Source: Microcystis sp. T1-4
Lineage (GTDB): Bacteria; Cyanobacteriota; Cyanobacteriia; Cyanobacteriales; Microcystaceae
Reading direction: 5' to 3'
Length of the DNA stretch: 41,850 bases
NCBI RefSeq assembly: GCF_000297435.1
Contig: NZ_CAIP01000040.1
Coordinates: 1-41,850, forward strand
The notes under the pieces: generated by a model
Database searches by the model: none
Told to the model about the DNA's origin: nothing
The model's input: the letters and a program-made list of their open reading frames with translations, nothing else
Translations under genes and position numbers: made by a program
Shown here: positions 24,241-31,454 of the stretch, piece after piece
Numbering within the stretch: the first letter of the stretch is position 1
Layout of the letters: every line of letters starts with the position of its first letter

Positions 24241-24624
24241 TTAACTGGGGTGACAGCGATCGCAAAGTCCAAAAAATTCGAGAGTATGGTAATAAACCTT
24301 GAATTGGTGGGATTTTTCGAGTTTTTCTTCCAATTCATGAACGGGACACTCATTAAAGACGATAGACCGGCCGCAATGAATACAGGTAAGATGGTGTTGG
24401 TCCTGCTGAACGGAACTGTAGAGGGATTCTCCTGTGGCTAGGGTTCTCACCTGCACCGCACCCTGTAGCTTTAGGGATTCTAGGGCGCGGTAAACAGTGG
24501 CTAACCCCATATTTTGGTCACGCTGACGGAGTTCCACAAACAATTCCTGAGCGGATACTGCCCGATTTAAGGTTTTGAGTAAGTGGATAATGCGCTCTTG
24601 CGATCGGGTGCGTTGGGATTTCAT
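24241..24624 (-). CDS. zur: Fur-family metalloregulator, probably Zur (FurB)
   Basis: 127 aa from ATG 24624; an upstream TTG at 24645 would add seven residues. A winged-helix domain (ISAQELF-like VSAQELFVEL, then MGLATVYRALESL) is followed by a metal-binding half with HHLTCIHC, NECPVHELEE and CDRC (Cys81, Cys84, Cys121, Cys124), the structural zinc site. The wording of the C-terminal half, KSHQFKVYYHTLEFFGLC, matches my memory of cyanobacterial FurB/Zur rather than FurA or PerR. Zur represses zinc uptake genes. It is divergent from purS with only about 31 bp between start codons. Confidence 0.85.
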   Translation of the reverse strand: MKSQRTRSQERIIHLLKTLNRAVSAQELFVELRQRDQNMGLATVYRALESLKLQGAVQVRTLATGESLYSSVQQDQHHLTCIHCGRSIVFNECPVHELEEKLEKSHQFKVYYHTLEFFGLCDRCHPS

Positions 24625-24655
24625 ATCAAAAAGGTCAGCGATCAAATTTAATTCT

Positions 24656-24913
24656 ATGCCAAAAAATTATCAGTGCTGTATTTATGTTACCCTGCGCCCT
24701 TCGGTTCTCGATCCGGCGGGTACGGCGGTAGAGTCGGGATTAAAGCAATTAGGTTATGATACTGTGGCTGGGGTGCGAATTGGTAAGTATATTGAGCTTA
24801 CTGTGACAGCAGCGGATGAAACCAGCGCCCGCGCACAATTGGATCAAATGTGCGATCAACTATTGGCTAATCCTGTGATTGAAAATTATCGCTTTGATTT
24901 GCATTGTCAGTAG
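24656..24913 (+). CDS. purS: Phosphoribosylformylglycinamidine synthase subunit PurS
   Basis: 85 aa, the usual size. It bridges PurL and PurQ in the three-subunit FGAM synthase of purine biosynthesis. The sequence opens CCIYVTLRPSVLDPAGTAVESGL and has GKYIELTV and CDQLLANPVIENYRFDL, all characteristic. The ATG at 24656 is the family start; a longer in-frame extension upstream would overlap the divergent zur gene. purQ follows after 114 bp. Confidence 0.96.
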   Translation: MPKNYQCCIYVTLRPSVLDPAGTAVESGLKQLGYDTVAGVRIGKYIELTVTAADETSARAQLDQMCDQLLANPVIENYRFDLHCQ

Positions 24914-25027
24914 ATAGGGGATAGAGATTAGGGGATAGGGAAATGGGGAAATGGGGAAATTCACCCAATACCCCAACACCCATCTGATGAGAGCTTTCTG
25001 CACAATGAATTAACCAAGTTAAAAATT
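24914..25027. repeat. purS-purQ spacer with short G-rich repeats
   Basis: Units of gggatag and ggggaaat recur between 24916 and 24960. The rest, to the purQ start, has no identifiable signal. Confidence 0.5.
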
Positions 25028-25711
25028 ATGAAGTTTGGGATTATTGTTTTCCCCGGATCGAATTGCGATCGAGATGTGGCAACGGTGACGGAGGGGATTT
25101 TTCAGCAACCCACCCGCTATGTTTGGCATCAAGAGACGGAGCTAGGGGATGTGGATGTGATTGTGGTGCCGGGGGGATTTAGTTACGGCGATTATTTGCG
25201 CTGTGGTGCGATCGCTAGATTTTCACCAGCAATGAAAACTGTCCGAGAAGAAGCCGAAAAAGGTAAATTAGTTTTAGGCATCTGTAACGGTTTTCAGGTA
25301 TTAACGGAAATTGGGCTGCTACCTGGTGCGTTAATTCGTAATCGGGATTTACATTTTATCTGCGATCGAGTGCCAGTAAAAGTGGAAAACAATCAATCTG
25401 TCTGGACGCGAGGTTATCAAACGCAACAGGTGCTTAATTTGCCCATTGCCCACGGGGAAGGGCGTTATTATGCCGCAGAAGATACGTTAAAATCTCTGGA
25501 GGATAACGGTCAAATTCTCTTTCGTTACTGTACTCCCACAGGAGAGGTTGATGAGTCAGGAAATCCCAACGGATCGTTAAATAATATTGCAGGAATTACC
25601 AATAAAGCAGGAAATGTGCTAGGAATGATGCCCCATCCCGAGCGGGCCGCCGATCCGCTGCTCAATTTGACCGATGGTAGTCTATTATTTCGGGAGTTGA
25701 TCAATTGTTGA
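25028..25711 (+). CDS. purQ: Phosphoribosylformylglycinamidine synthase subunit PurQ
   Basis: 227 aa class I glutamine amidotransferase that supplies ammonia to PurL. The catalytic triad is visible: Cys86 in LGICNGFQ, His203 and Glu205 in MMPHPERA. The N-terminus KFGIIVFPGSNCDRD and the VVPGGFSYGDYLRCGAIA stretch are standard. Probably co-transcribed with purS, though the 114-bp spacer is longer than usual. Confidence 0.97.
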   Translation: MKFGIIVFPGSNCDRDVATVTEGIFQQPTRYVWHQETELGDVDVIVVPGGFSYGDYLRCGAIARFSPAMKTVREEAEKGKLVLGICNGFQVLTEIGLLPGALIRNRDLHFICDRVPVKVENNQSVWTRGYQTQQVLNLPIAHGEGRYYAAEDTLKSLEDNGQILFRYCTPTGEVDESGNPNGSLNNIAGITNKAGNVLGMMPHPERAADPLLNLTDGSLLFRELINC

Positions 25712-25716
25712 TGACC

Positions 25717-25874
25717 AGACCTCTTGCAAAAATCAAAAATTGTTGTTAGGGTCAGGGGTCAGTAGCCGGTCGTCAGGAGTCAGGAGAATTAAAAATGAAT
25801 AATAATCAATTAAATGGTCTATTTACCGACTTTAGGCAATTTAATCCTTATTTTTGCCCTTTTTCAACCCTCAA
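25717..25874 (+). repeat. Long interspersed repeat, copy 1 (uninterrupted; second copy 28177-28625)
   Basis: From agacctcttgcaaaaatca through attgttgttagggt, aattaaatggtctatttac and tttaatccttatttttg to aaccctcaa it parallels 28177-28279 plus 28551-28602. It lacks the right terminal repeat present in the second copy. At 25818-25825 (tggtctat) it holds the intact site that is interrupted in the other copy. Confidence 0.8.
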
Positions 25875-25935
25875 GTAGTTGGGTTTTTGGGGTTTTAGTT
25901 GAAATTTCCCTGATAACTGATAACTTACCCACTGA

Positions 25936-26057
25936 TAAGTGGGTGGGTAGAATTAAATATAAGATGAACGTAGGTTGGGTTGAAGCATGAAACCCAACGC
26001 CCGCATGGGTTACGCTACCGCTAACCCATCCTACAAATAATTGTGCCTCCCTACTTA
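25936..26057 (+). mobile_element. 122-bp inverted-repeat element, copy B
   Basis: It begins taagtgggtgggtagaatta and ends aattgtgcctccctactta; the ends are imperfect inverse complements. The centre has two inverted parts, ggttgggttgaagcatgaaacccaac and gggttacgctaccgctaaccc, each able to fold. It encodes no protein. Full copies at 28662-28783 and 36323-36444; part copy at 7256-7340. Confidence 0.85.
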
Positions 26058-26105
26058 ACTGATAACTGATAACTGATAACTGATAACTGATAACTGATAA
26101 CTGAT
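26057..26105 (+). repeat. Seven perfect copies of heptamer aactgat directly before a start codon
   Basis: Exact aactgat repeats fill the space between the 122-bp element and the GTG start at 26112. The unit is the reverse complement (rotated) of the cagttat tract at 12191-12239. Confidence 0.95.
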
Positions 26106-26111
26106 AATCCT

Positions 26112-27038
26112 GTGGCTGTTTTAAAAGATAATCGGGCTACCGTCCAAAAAGTTCTCTGGATCACCCTGCTGCTGAACATTTTGGTTATGGCGATCAAAGC
26201 GGGGGTGGGTTTGAGGATTGGTGCTTTAAGTCTGCAAGCGGATGCTCTCCATAGTGTCACCGATAGTGCCAATAATGTCTTGGGATTAGTAGCGATGCGG
26301 TTTTCCTCTCCCTATCCAGATCGAGATCATCCCTACGGACATCTAAAATACGAAGCGATCGGAGCTTTGGCGATCGCCGCCTTTTTGGGGATTGCCTGTT
26401 TTGAAATCTTGCAAGGGGGGATCATGCGTATTATCAAAGGAGGAAAACCTGTCGAGATTGCAGGTCCTGAGTTATGGCTATTAATTATCGTTTTAGGGGT
26501 GAATATTTTTGTCACCTATTATGAGAGATCCGTGGGGCAGCGTGTCGGTAGTGCGATTTTGATTGCCGATGCTAGGCATACCATGAGTGATGTGTGGGTG
26601 ACAATTACGGTTTTATTGGGTTTAGTCGGGGTTTGGGTGGGCAATACGGCTAATATTCCCCAATTACAATGGTTAGATGTGATTTTGTCCTTTCCCGTCG
26701 CTTTTTTGGTGTTTAGCAGTGGTTGGAAAGTCCTGATGGAGAATTTACCTTTGTTAGTGGATGAAATGGCGATCGCTCCTGAAGTGATTCATCAAATTGT
26801 GATGGAGGTGCCGGGGGTGCTTAATTGTCATGCGATCGCGTCTCGGGGAGTGGTGGGAAGACAGGTATTTATAGAAATGCACCTAGTTGTCTCCGCTCAA
26901 GATGTGGAAACTGCTCACAGGATCACGGAAGCGGTAGAAGCAAGATTAACCCAACAATTTAGCCCTGTGAGAATTTTAATTCACGTTGAACCGCCGGATT
27001 ATCGCTCCGATCAGATCACTTTCGAGCAGGAATTGTAA
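26112..27038 (+). CDS. Cation diffusion facilitator family transporter
   Basis: 308 aa. Six hydrophobic helices carry the CDF metal site: Asp44 and HSVTD (His47, Asp51) in helix 2, and Asp152 and HTMSD (His155, Asp159) in helix 5. The HxxxD rather than DxxxD arrangement in helix 2 favours zinc over iron or manganese, as known for CzcD/ZitB-type members. A cytoplasmic domain (residues about 220-300) includes VPGVLNCHAIASR and IEMHLVV. The GTG start at 26112 is taken because the next Met lies inside helix 1. No Shine-Dalgarno is visible; the leader consists of repeats. Confidence 0.9.
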   Translation: MAVLKDNRATVQKVLWITLLLNILVMAIKAGVGLRIGALSLQADALHSVTDSANNVLGLVAMRFSSPYPDRDHPYGHLKYEAIGALAIAAFLGIACFEILQGGIMRIIKGGKPVEIAGPELWLLIIVLGVNIFVTYYERSVGQRVGSAILIADARHTMSDVWVTITVLLGLVGVWVGNTANIPQLQWLDVILSFPVAFLVFSSGWKVLMENLPLLVDEMAIAPEVIHQIVMEVPGVLNCHAIASRGVVGRQVFIEMHLVVSAQDVETAHRITEAVEARLTQQFSPVRILIHVEPPDYRSDQITFEQEL

Positions 27039-27084
27039 GGCAAAAAAGCCTAAAATAAGTAGCGAACTTTTGCTAGAGGTGGCC

Positions 27085-28161
27085 ATGGCGACAGAAAATC
27101 AAGCTAGAAACATAGTAATTACTGGTGGAGCAGGATTTATCGGCTCGAATTTTGTTCATCATTGGTGCGAGAATTATCCTGAGGATCGTGTCATTGTTCT
27201 TGATGCTCTTACCTACGCGGGCAATTTGAATAATTTAGCGACACTGAAAGATAGAAAGAATTTTCGTTTTCTGCAAGGGGATATCTGCGATCGAGCTTTA
27301 GTTGATCAATTATTTGCTGGTGAAAATATCGATACGGTTGCTCATTTTGCTGCCGAATCCCATGTGGATCGATCGATTCTTGGACCTGGGGCTTTTGTAC
27401 AAACTAATGTGGTGGGAACTTTTACTCTATTAGAAAGTTTTCGGCAACATTGGTTAAGTAATCATCAACCCGATAACTATCGTTTTCTGCACGTTTCCAC
27501 CGATGAAGTTTATGGTAGTTTAGGAGTAGATGATCCGGCTTTTACCGAAACTACTCCCTATGCTCCTAATAGTCCCTATTCTGCCTCAAAAGCGGGGAGT
27601 GATCATCTAGCGAGAGCTTATTTTCATACCTACGGAATGCCGACAATTATTACTAATTGCTCTAATAATTATGGTTCCTATCATTTTCCTGAAAAGTTAA
27701 TTCCTTTGATGTGTATTAATATTCTTTTGGGTAAACCTTTACCCGTTTATGGTGATGGTCAAAATGTTCGAGATTGGTTATATGTGCGGGATCATTGTCA
27801 AGCTTTAGATACAGTTATTCACAAAGGAAAAGCGGGAGAAACCTATAATATTGGCGGAAATAATGAGGTAAAAAATATCGATTTAGTCAGGATGTTATGT
27901 GAGTTAATGGATGAATTGGCCACCGATTTACCCGTGAAACCCGCTCGGAATTTAATTACTTTTGTTAAGGATCGGCCTGGACATGATCGCCGGTATGCTA
28001 TTGATGCCAGTAAAATTCGCACCGAATTAGGTTGGCAACCTCAAGAAACGGTAGAGGGGGGATTAAGAAAAACCATTCAATGGTATCTCGATCATCGGGA
28101 TTGGTGGCAACCTTTGTTATCCAAAGAATATCAAGAGTATTATGGGAAAGTTTACGGTTAG
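27085..28161 (+). CDS. rfbB: dTDP-glucose 4,6-dehydratase
   Basis: 358 aa. It makes dTDP-4-keto-6-deoxyglucose, a precursor of L-rhamnose and other deoxysugars of O-antigen and capsule. The Rossmann motif ITGGAGFIGSNFV, AAESHVDRS, the catalytic STDEVYG and YSASK, and NNYGSYHFPEKLIPL are all present. The ATG at 27085 gives the normal N-terminus; it has gaggtgg upstream. It follows the transporter gene by 46 bp, yet no other rhamnose-pathway gene is nearby in the window. Confidence 0.96.
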   Translation: MATENQARNIVITGGAGFIGSNFVHHWCENYPEDRVIVLDALTYAGNLNNLATLKDRKNFRFLQGDICDRALVDQLFAGENIDTVAHFAAESHVDRSILGPGAFVQTNVVGTFTLLESFRQHWLSNHQPDNYRFLHVSTDEVYGSLGVDDPAFTETTPYAPNSPYSASKAGSDHLARAYFHTYGMPTIITNCSNNYGSYHFPEKLIPLMCINILLGKPLPVYGDGQNVRDWLYVRDHCQALDTVIHKGKAGETYNIGGNNEVKNIDLVRMLCELMDELATDLPVKPARNLITFVKDRPGHDRRYAIDASKIRTELGWQPQETVEGGLRKTIQWYLDHRDWWQPLLSKEYQEYYGKVYG

Positions 28162-28279
28162 ATAAGGGTAAAAACTAGACCTCTTGTAAAAATCACAAAT
28201 TGTTGTTAGGGTTAGGAGTCAGTAGCCAGTAGTCAGTAGTCAGGAGAATTAAGAATGAGCATTAATCAGTTAAATGGTC

Positions 28280-28550
28280 TATAGCGTTTTTCAGTCTGCT
28301 GAGGTACAAAAGTTATGGGTTTTAGGCAAAAGGCAAGAGGCAAAAGTCAAAAGGGAAGAAAAATAGGCTCTCCCAGGTTTGGTGGGTAAAATGTATTCTA
28401 GGATACAGTACTGCTGGCGAGTGAGTGGAACGAACCACAAAGACACAAAGGACACAAAGATTGATCGATCATATTGTAAGTTAAACTGATCACACAGAAC
28501 CTAGAAGATCCGAAAAATATGTGTACCTCACTAGCTTAGGAAACGCTATA
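28280..28550 (+). mobile_element. Nested non-coding element with TA target duplication
   Basis: Terminal inverted repeats tatagcgttt...gaggtac (28280-28306) and gtacctca...aaacgctata (28523-28550). Compared with the empty site at about 25820 (ggtctatttac) the insert is bounded by ta on both sides. The inside carries no reading frame and includes a segment that recurs at 30687-30756. Confidence 0.8.
28425..28499 (+). repeat. Interspersed repeat with acacaaagg motif, copy 1 (second copy 30687-30756)
   Basis: Shared features in order are gtggaa, aaccaca, agacacaaaggacacaaagat, taagttaaact and atcacaca. It lies inside the nested element. Confidence 0.7.
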
Positions 28551-28661
28551 TTTACAGATGTTGTGCGATTTAATCCTTATTTTTGACGTTTTTGAACCCT
28601 CAAAAAATTAATTATGCAAGAGGTTTAATTTAATCTTAATTTCGGGTGTGTTAGCCAAAAC

Positions 28662-28783
28662 TAAGTGGGTGGGTGGAATTAAATCTAGGATGAACGTAGG
28701 TTGGGTTGAAGCATGAAACTCAACGCCCGATTATGTTACGCTACCGCTAACCCATCCTACAAATAATTGTGCCTCCCTACTTA
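28662..28783 (+). mobile_element. 122-bp inverted-repeat element, copy C
   Basis: Same length, ends and internal palindromes as the copy at 25936-26057, with few substitutions (for example gattatgttacg where copy B has gcatgggttacg). Confidence 0.85.
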
Positions 28784-28872
28784 ACACACTTCAACTTTGT
28801 ACCTCACCATTAAGATATAGGCGTTATTTTCAATAATAGCCAATGGCTGCCGACCGTTCCCTCGATCGCCAC

Positions 28873-28903
28873 TTGTGGAAATACCGCTGGGATGAGTTAG
28901 AAT
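28873..28903 (+). promoter_or_regulatory. Weak candidate promoter of rpsP
   Basis: ttgtgg (28873-28878) and tagaat (28898-28903) at 19-bp spacing lie 26 bp before the rpsP start; an aaggagaa Shine-Dalgarno follows. Confidence 0.3.
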
Positions 28904-28928
28904 CGGAAAGGAGAATTTTTGAGTAACC

Positions 28929-29177
28929 ATGATCAAATTACGTCTAAAACGCTTTGGTAAAAAACGCGAAGCCAGTTATCGTATCGTTGCGGCCGTTAGC
29001 ACCAGTCGTCGCGATGGTCGTCCCCTAGAGGAGTTAGGATTTTACAATCCTCGCACCGATGAAGTGCGTCTGGATGAAGAAGGAATCATCCGACGCTTAC
29101 AACAAGGAGCGCAACCGACGGACACCGTGCGCGGCATTCTCACCAAACAGAAAATTTTCGAGAAAATCAATGCCTAG
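28929..29177 (+). CDS. rpsP: 30S ribosomal protein S16
   Basis: 82 aa. It starts MIKLRLKRFGKKREASYRIV and has GRPLEELGFYNPRTDEVRLDEEG, the S16 signature. Its last eight bases overlap the start of khpA, so the two are translationally linked. Confidence 0.97.
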   Translation: MIKLRLKRFGKKREASYRIVAAVSTSRRDGRPLEELGFYNPRTDEVRLDEEGIIRRLQQGAQPTDTVRGILTKQKIFEKINA

Positions 29178-29535
29178 TACCCCCAATTATCTCGAACTGG
29201 TGAAATTTATGATCGAGCCGTTTTTGGAAGATCCAGCCAGTCTGAGATTGGATATCGAGCGCTGTAAGGAAAATGAACGTCTTTGGGTGCGTGTAGCCTT
29301 CGATGATGTCGATAAAGGCAAAGTTTACGGCCGGGGAGGACGCAATTTACAGGCGATTAGAACTACCCTAGAAATGGCGGCCGCGAGTGCGGGTCGCTCT
29401 GTTTATCTAGAAGTCTATGCGGCCGAAAATGAAGGCGAACAGCGCCGCACCCGTCGTTCTAATGGTAACTTTGAAGGTACGGAAAGAAGGCCGAGCAATC
29501 GCCGACCACCTGCACCCCGGCAGCTCAACAACTAA
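29170..29535 (+). CDS. khpA: KH-domain RNA-binding protein (KhpA type)
   Basis: 121 aa. A single KH domain with GRGGRNLQAIRTTL (GxxG loop) is followed by a long Arg/Asn/Pro-rich tail (about residues 88-121), longer than the bare KH domain of other bacteria. KhpA proteins bind RNA, in some bacteria together with KhpB. The gene overlaps rpsP by 8 nt, the same arrangement as in many bacteria, and ends 9 nt before the convergent obg stop. Confidence 0.88.
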   Translation: MPSTPNYLELVKFMIEPFLEDPASLRLDIERCKENERLWVRVAFDDVDKGKVYGRGGRNLQAIRTTLEMAAASAGRSVYLEVYAAENEGEQRRTRRSNGNFEGTERRPSNRRPPAPRQLNN

Positions 29536-29544
29536 CGAGCGATT

Positions 29545-30573
29545 TTAGGAAAACAGGGAAGGGGTTTCAACCTCGACCCTCTCCAGTTGCTCTAATTGCT
29601 GCCAAACTTTGGCGAGTAGAGTGGTTAATCCGGCTCCTGTTACGGCGGAAATAGTCAAAATCTCGGCATTGGTTATTTTAGCAAACTGCTTTTGATAGTT
29701 ATCTATCGTTTCCTCGTCCACAGCATCAATTTTGTTGAAAACCAGTATTTGCGAGCGCTTTTCTAAGCCTCGACCATAGGCGGCTAATTCCCCTTGGATA
29801 ATTTGATAATCGGCGATCGGGTCCTCTGATGTCAAAGAGACAAGATGAATTAACAGGCGTGTGCGTTCGATATGGCGCAAAAATTCGTGTCCTAGGCCGA
29901 TTCCTCGGTGCGCTCCCTCGATTAATCCAGGAATATCGGCGAATACCGTCCCATCTCCCGTGGGTTTGCGTACCACTCCCAAGTTAGGGATAAGAGTCGT
30001 AAAGGGATAATCGGCGATTTTGGGACGAGCAGAGGAAACGGCGGAGATTAGGGTCGATTTTCCCGCATTGGGCAGCCCAATCAGTCCTACTTCCGCTAAT
30101 AACTTCAATTCTAGGCGTAAATGGCGTTTTTCTCCGTCTAAACCGGGTAAAGCGTATTCGGGTGCGCGATTATTATTACTTAAAAAGTGGCGGTTGCCTA
30201 ATCCCCCTTTTCCCCCGGCAGCCACGATTAAAGTCTGTTCGGGAGTGACCAAATCGCCGATAATTTCCTCGCTATCGAGATCGTAAACCACTGTACCACA
30301 GGGAACTTTAATAATGCGATCGCTACCGTTGGCTCCGGTGCAGTTGTTAGGGCCGCCCCGTTTACCGTCATCGGCCTTAAAATAGCGACTATACTGGAAA
30401 TCTAGCAGGGTTTGCAGGTTCTGAGTCGCCACAAAAATCACCGAACCACCTTTTCCCCCATTACCTCCGGCCGGACCGCCAGCGGGGACGTATTTTTCCC
30501 GACGGAAAGCGACAATTCCATCACCTCCCTTACCCCCCTCTACTTCTATTTCGGCGCGATCAATAAACTGCAT
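29545..30573 (-). CDS. obg: GTPase Obg (CgtA)
   Basis: 342 aa. The glycine-rich Obg fold (about residues 1-158) contains the repeated GGxGG turns, for example VEGGKGGDG and AAGGKGGLGN. The G domain has GLPNAGKST (166-174), DIPGLIEGA, NKIDAV and SAVTG. Obg associates with the 50S subunit and controls its maturation and stress responses. There is no C-terminal OCT domain, normal for this group. Convergent with khpA. Confidence 0.97.
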   Translation of the reverse strand: MQFIDRAEIEVEGGKGGDGIVAFRREKYVPAGGPAGGNGGKGGSVIFVATQNLQTLLDFQYSRYFKADDGKRGGPNNCTGANGSDRIIKVPCGTVVYDLDSEEIIGDLVTPEQTLIVAAGGKGGLGNRHFLSNNNRAPEYALPGLDGEKRHLRLELKLLAEVGLIGLPNAGKSTLISAVSSARPKIADYPFTTLIPNLGVVRKPTGDGTVFADIPGLIEGAHRGIGLGHEFLRHIERTRLLIHLVSLTSEDPIADYQIIQGELAAYGRGLEKRSQILVFNKIDAVDEETIDNYQKQFAKITNAEILTISAVTGAGLTTLLAKVWQQLEQLERVEVETPSLFS

Positions 30574-30895
30574 AAGATTAAGTAGTTAAAGTGAAAAAAT
30601 GATCAAGCTTAAAGCTGTTATATGTTAATATCTTGCCAATTTAAAGCTTCTGCAAATCCCTGAAAATGTTTGACATTAGTAGTAGTGTGGAAGGAACCAC
30701 AGAGACACAAAGGACACAAAGATCGCTACCATATAAGTTAAACTTATCACACAAAGAATAAGAGAGCCGATATTGTTTTTTTATAACTGCCAATGAGCAA
30801 GAATAAGTAATAGGACAAAATTAACTTCTTAGTTAGGATAGGCAAAAGGCACTCATGCAAGAGGTAGTTAGATATGTCTAATTAATTGTGTCCAG
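30574..30895. other. Spacer between obg and the small minus-strand gene: repeats only
   Basis: It contains the second acacaaagg repeat (30687-30756), the motif ggcactcatgcaagagg at 30848-30864 that also occurs at 7194-7210, and the second copy of the repeat found in the response regulator leader (30862-30902). No gene is apparent. Confidence 0.6.
30687..30756 (+). repeat. Interspersed repeat with acacaaagg motif, copy 2
   Basis: Matches 28425-28499 with several substitutions (gtggaaggaaccac, gagacacaaaggacacaaag, taagttaaacttatcacaca). Confidence 0.7.
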
Positions 30896-30902
30896 CTACT
30901 TA
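30862..30902 (-). repeat. Interspersed repeat, copy 2 (first copy 1319-1371)
   Basis: The reverse complement reads aagtagctggacacaattaa, then tt, agacatatctaactacct, nearly the same as 1319-1371. Confidence 0.65.
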
Positions 30903-31033
30903 ATAATATCCACATCAATATTGTAATTATCAGCCGTTTGTTTGCCAATCTTTAGAGTTTCTAGCCAAGGCTATAAAGCTTTAAACCTAAAGGACGAGCA
31001 TTATCAATCGCGGTCTGAAAATTGAGCAAACAC
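30896..31033 (-). pseudogene. Decayed reading frame of unknown family
   Basis: Downstream of the small gene at 31042-31182, two pieces in different frames look coding: about 31033-30976 (SQCLLNFQTAIDNARPLGLK) and about 30970-30896 (LETLKIGKQTADNYNIDVDI, ending in a tag stop). A frameshift near 30973 joins them and a taa stops the frame near 31035. The final stop lies inside an interspersed repeat, so insertion may have cut the gene. Confidence 0.3.
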
Positions 31034-31041
31034 TGGGAAAT

Positions 31042-31182
31042 TTATTGGTCTTGCTCATCGGTTATTTGTGACCGTTTTTGTCGTCTTTGTTCTAAGATAG
31101 CCAAAGCCGAACGATTTCGTTTAATTTGTTCTTTTCGCTCCCAATCTGGATAATTGACGAGTTTCGGTTTTAATTGATTCAT
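31042..31182 (-). CDS. Small basic protein of unknown family, 46 aa
   Basis: It starts at ATG 31182 after aaagag and reads MNQLKPKLVNYPDWERKEQI onward, a highly charged helical protein (many Lys, Arg, Glu, Gln) ending ITDEQDQ. I recognise no family; size and charge would suit an antitoxin or a truncated regulator, but that is a guess. The first codons and the ribosome-binding site lie in a 20-bp direct repeat whose other copy is 102 bp upstream. A longer frame from 31251 uses the inserted DNA and is rejected. Confidence 0.4.
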   Translation of the reverse strand: MNQLKPKLVNYPDWERKEQIKRNRSALAILEQRRQKRSQITDEQDQ

Positions 31183-31290
31183 CTCTTTTAAGTAGGTAGG
31201 TGTTAAAAATTGCCAGACACCCCCCTTATCAAGGGGGGAAGGGGGGATCAAAGACAGAATCTATCTTCAATTTAATTGATTCATCTCTTT
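31169..31290. mobile_element. Insertion with 20-bp direct repeats and an internal G/C-rich hairpin
   Basis: tttaattgattcatctcttt occurs exactly at 31169-31188 and at 31271-31290. The 82 bp between them carry accccccttatcaaggggg, a hairpin of six or more pairs, followed by gaaggggggatc. This resembles a small insertion that duplicated its target. Confidence 0.6.
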
Positions 31291-31454
31291 GACTGGAAAT
31301 TGTCTATCACAATCTTAGCCGATCCCTTGACATCTCACAACTCCAGTCACTATCCCCAAGACTTTAAGTACATTTGTTCGTAAATAAAAAACTTGTTTCT
31401 GGGCGGGGAATCCCTACAATAGGAAACAGGATAATTAGTAGCAGATGAAAACCG

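Larger units (their letters stand above)
28177..28625 (+). repeat. Long interspersed repeat, copy 2, interrupted by a second element
   Basis: The outer ends acctcttg (28179-28186) and caagaggt (28617-28624) form a short terminal inverted repeat. The copy is split at ggtcta by the 271-bp element 28280-28550 and otherwise follows copy 1 at 25717-25874. Confidence 0.8.
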
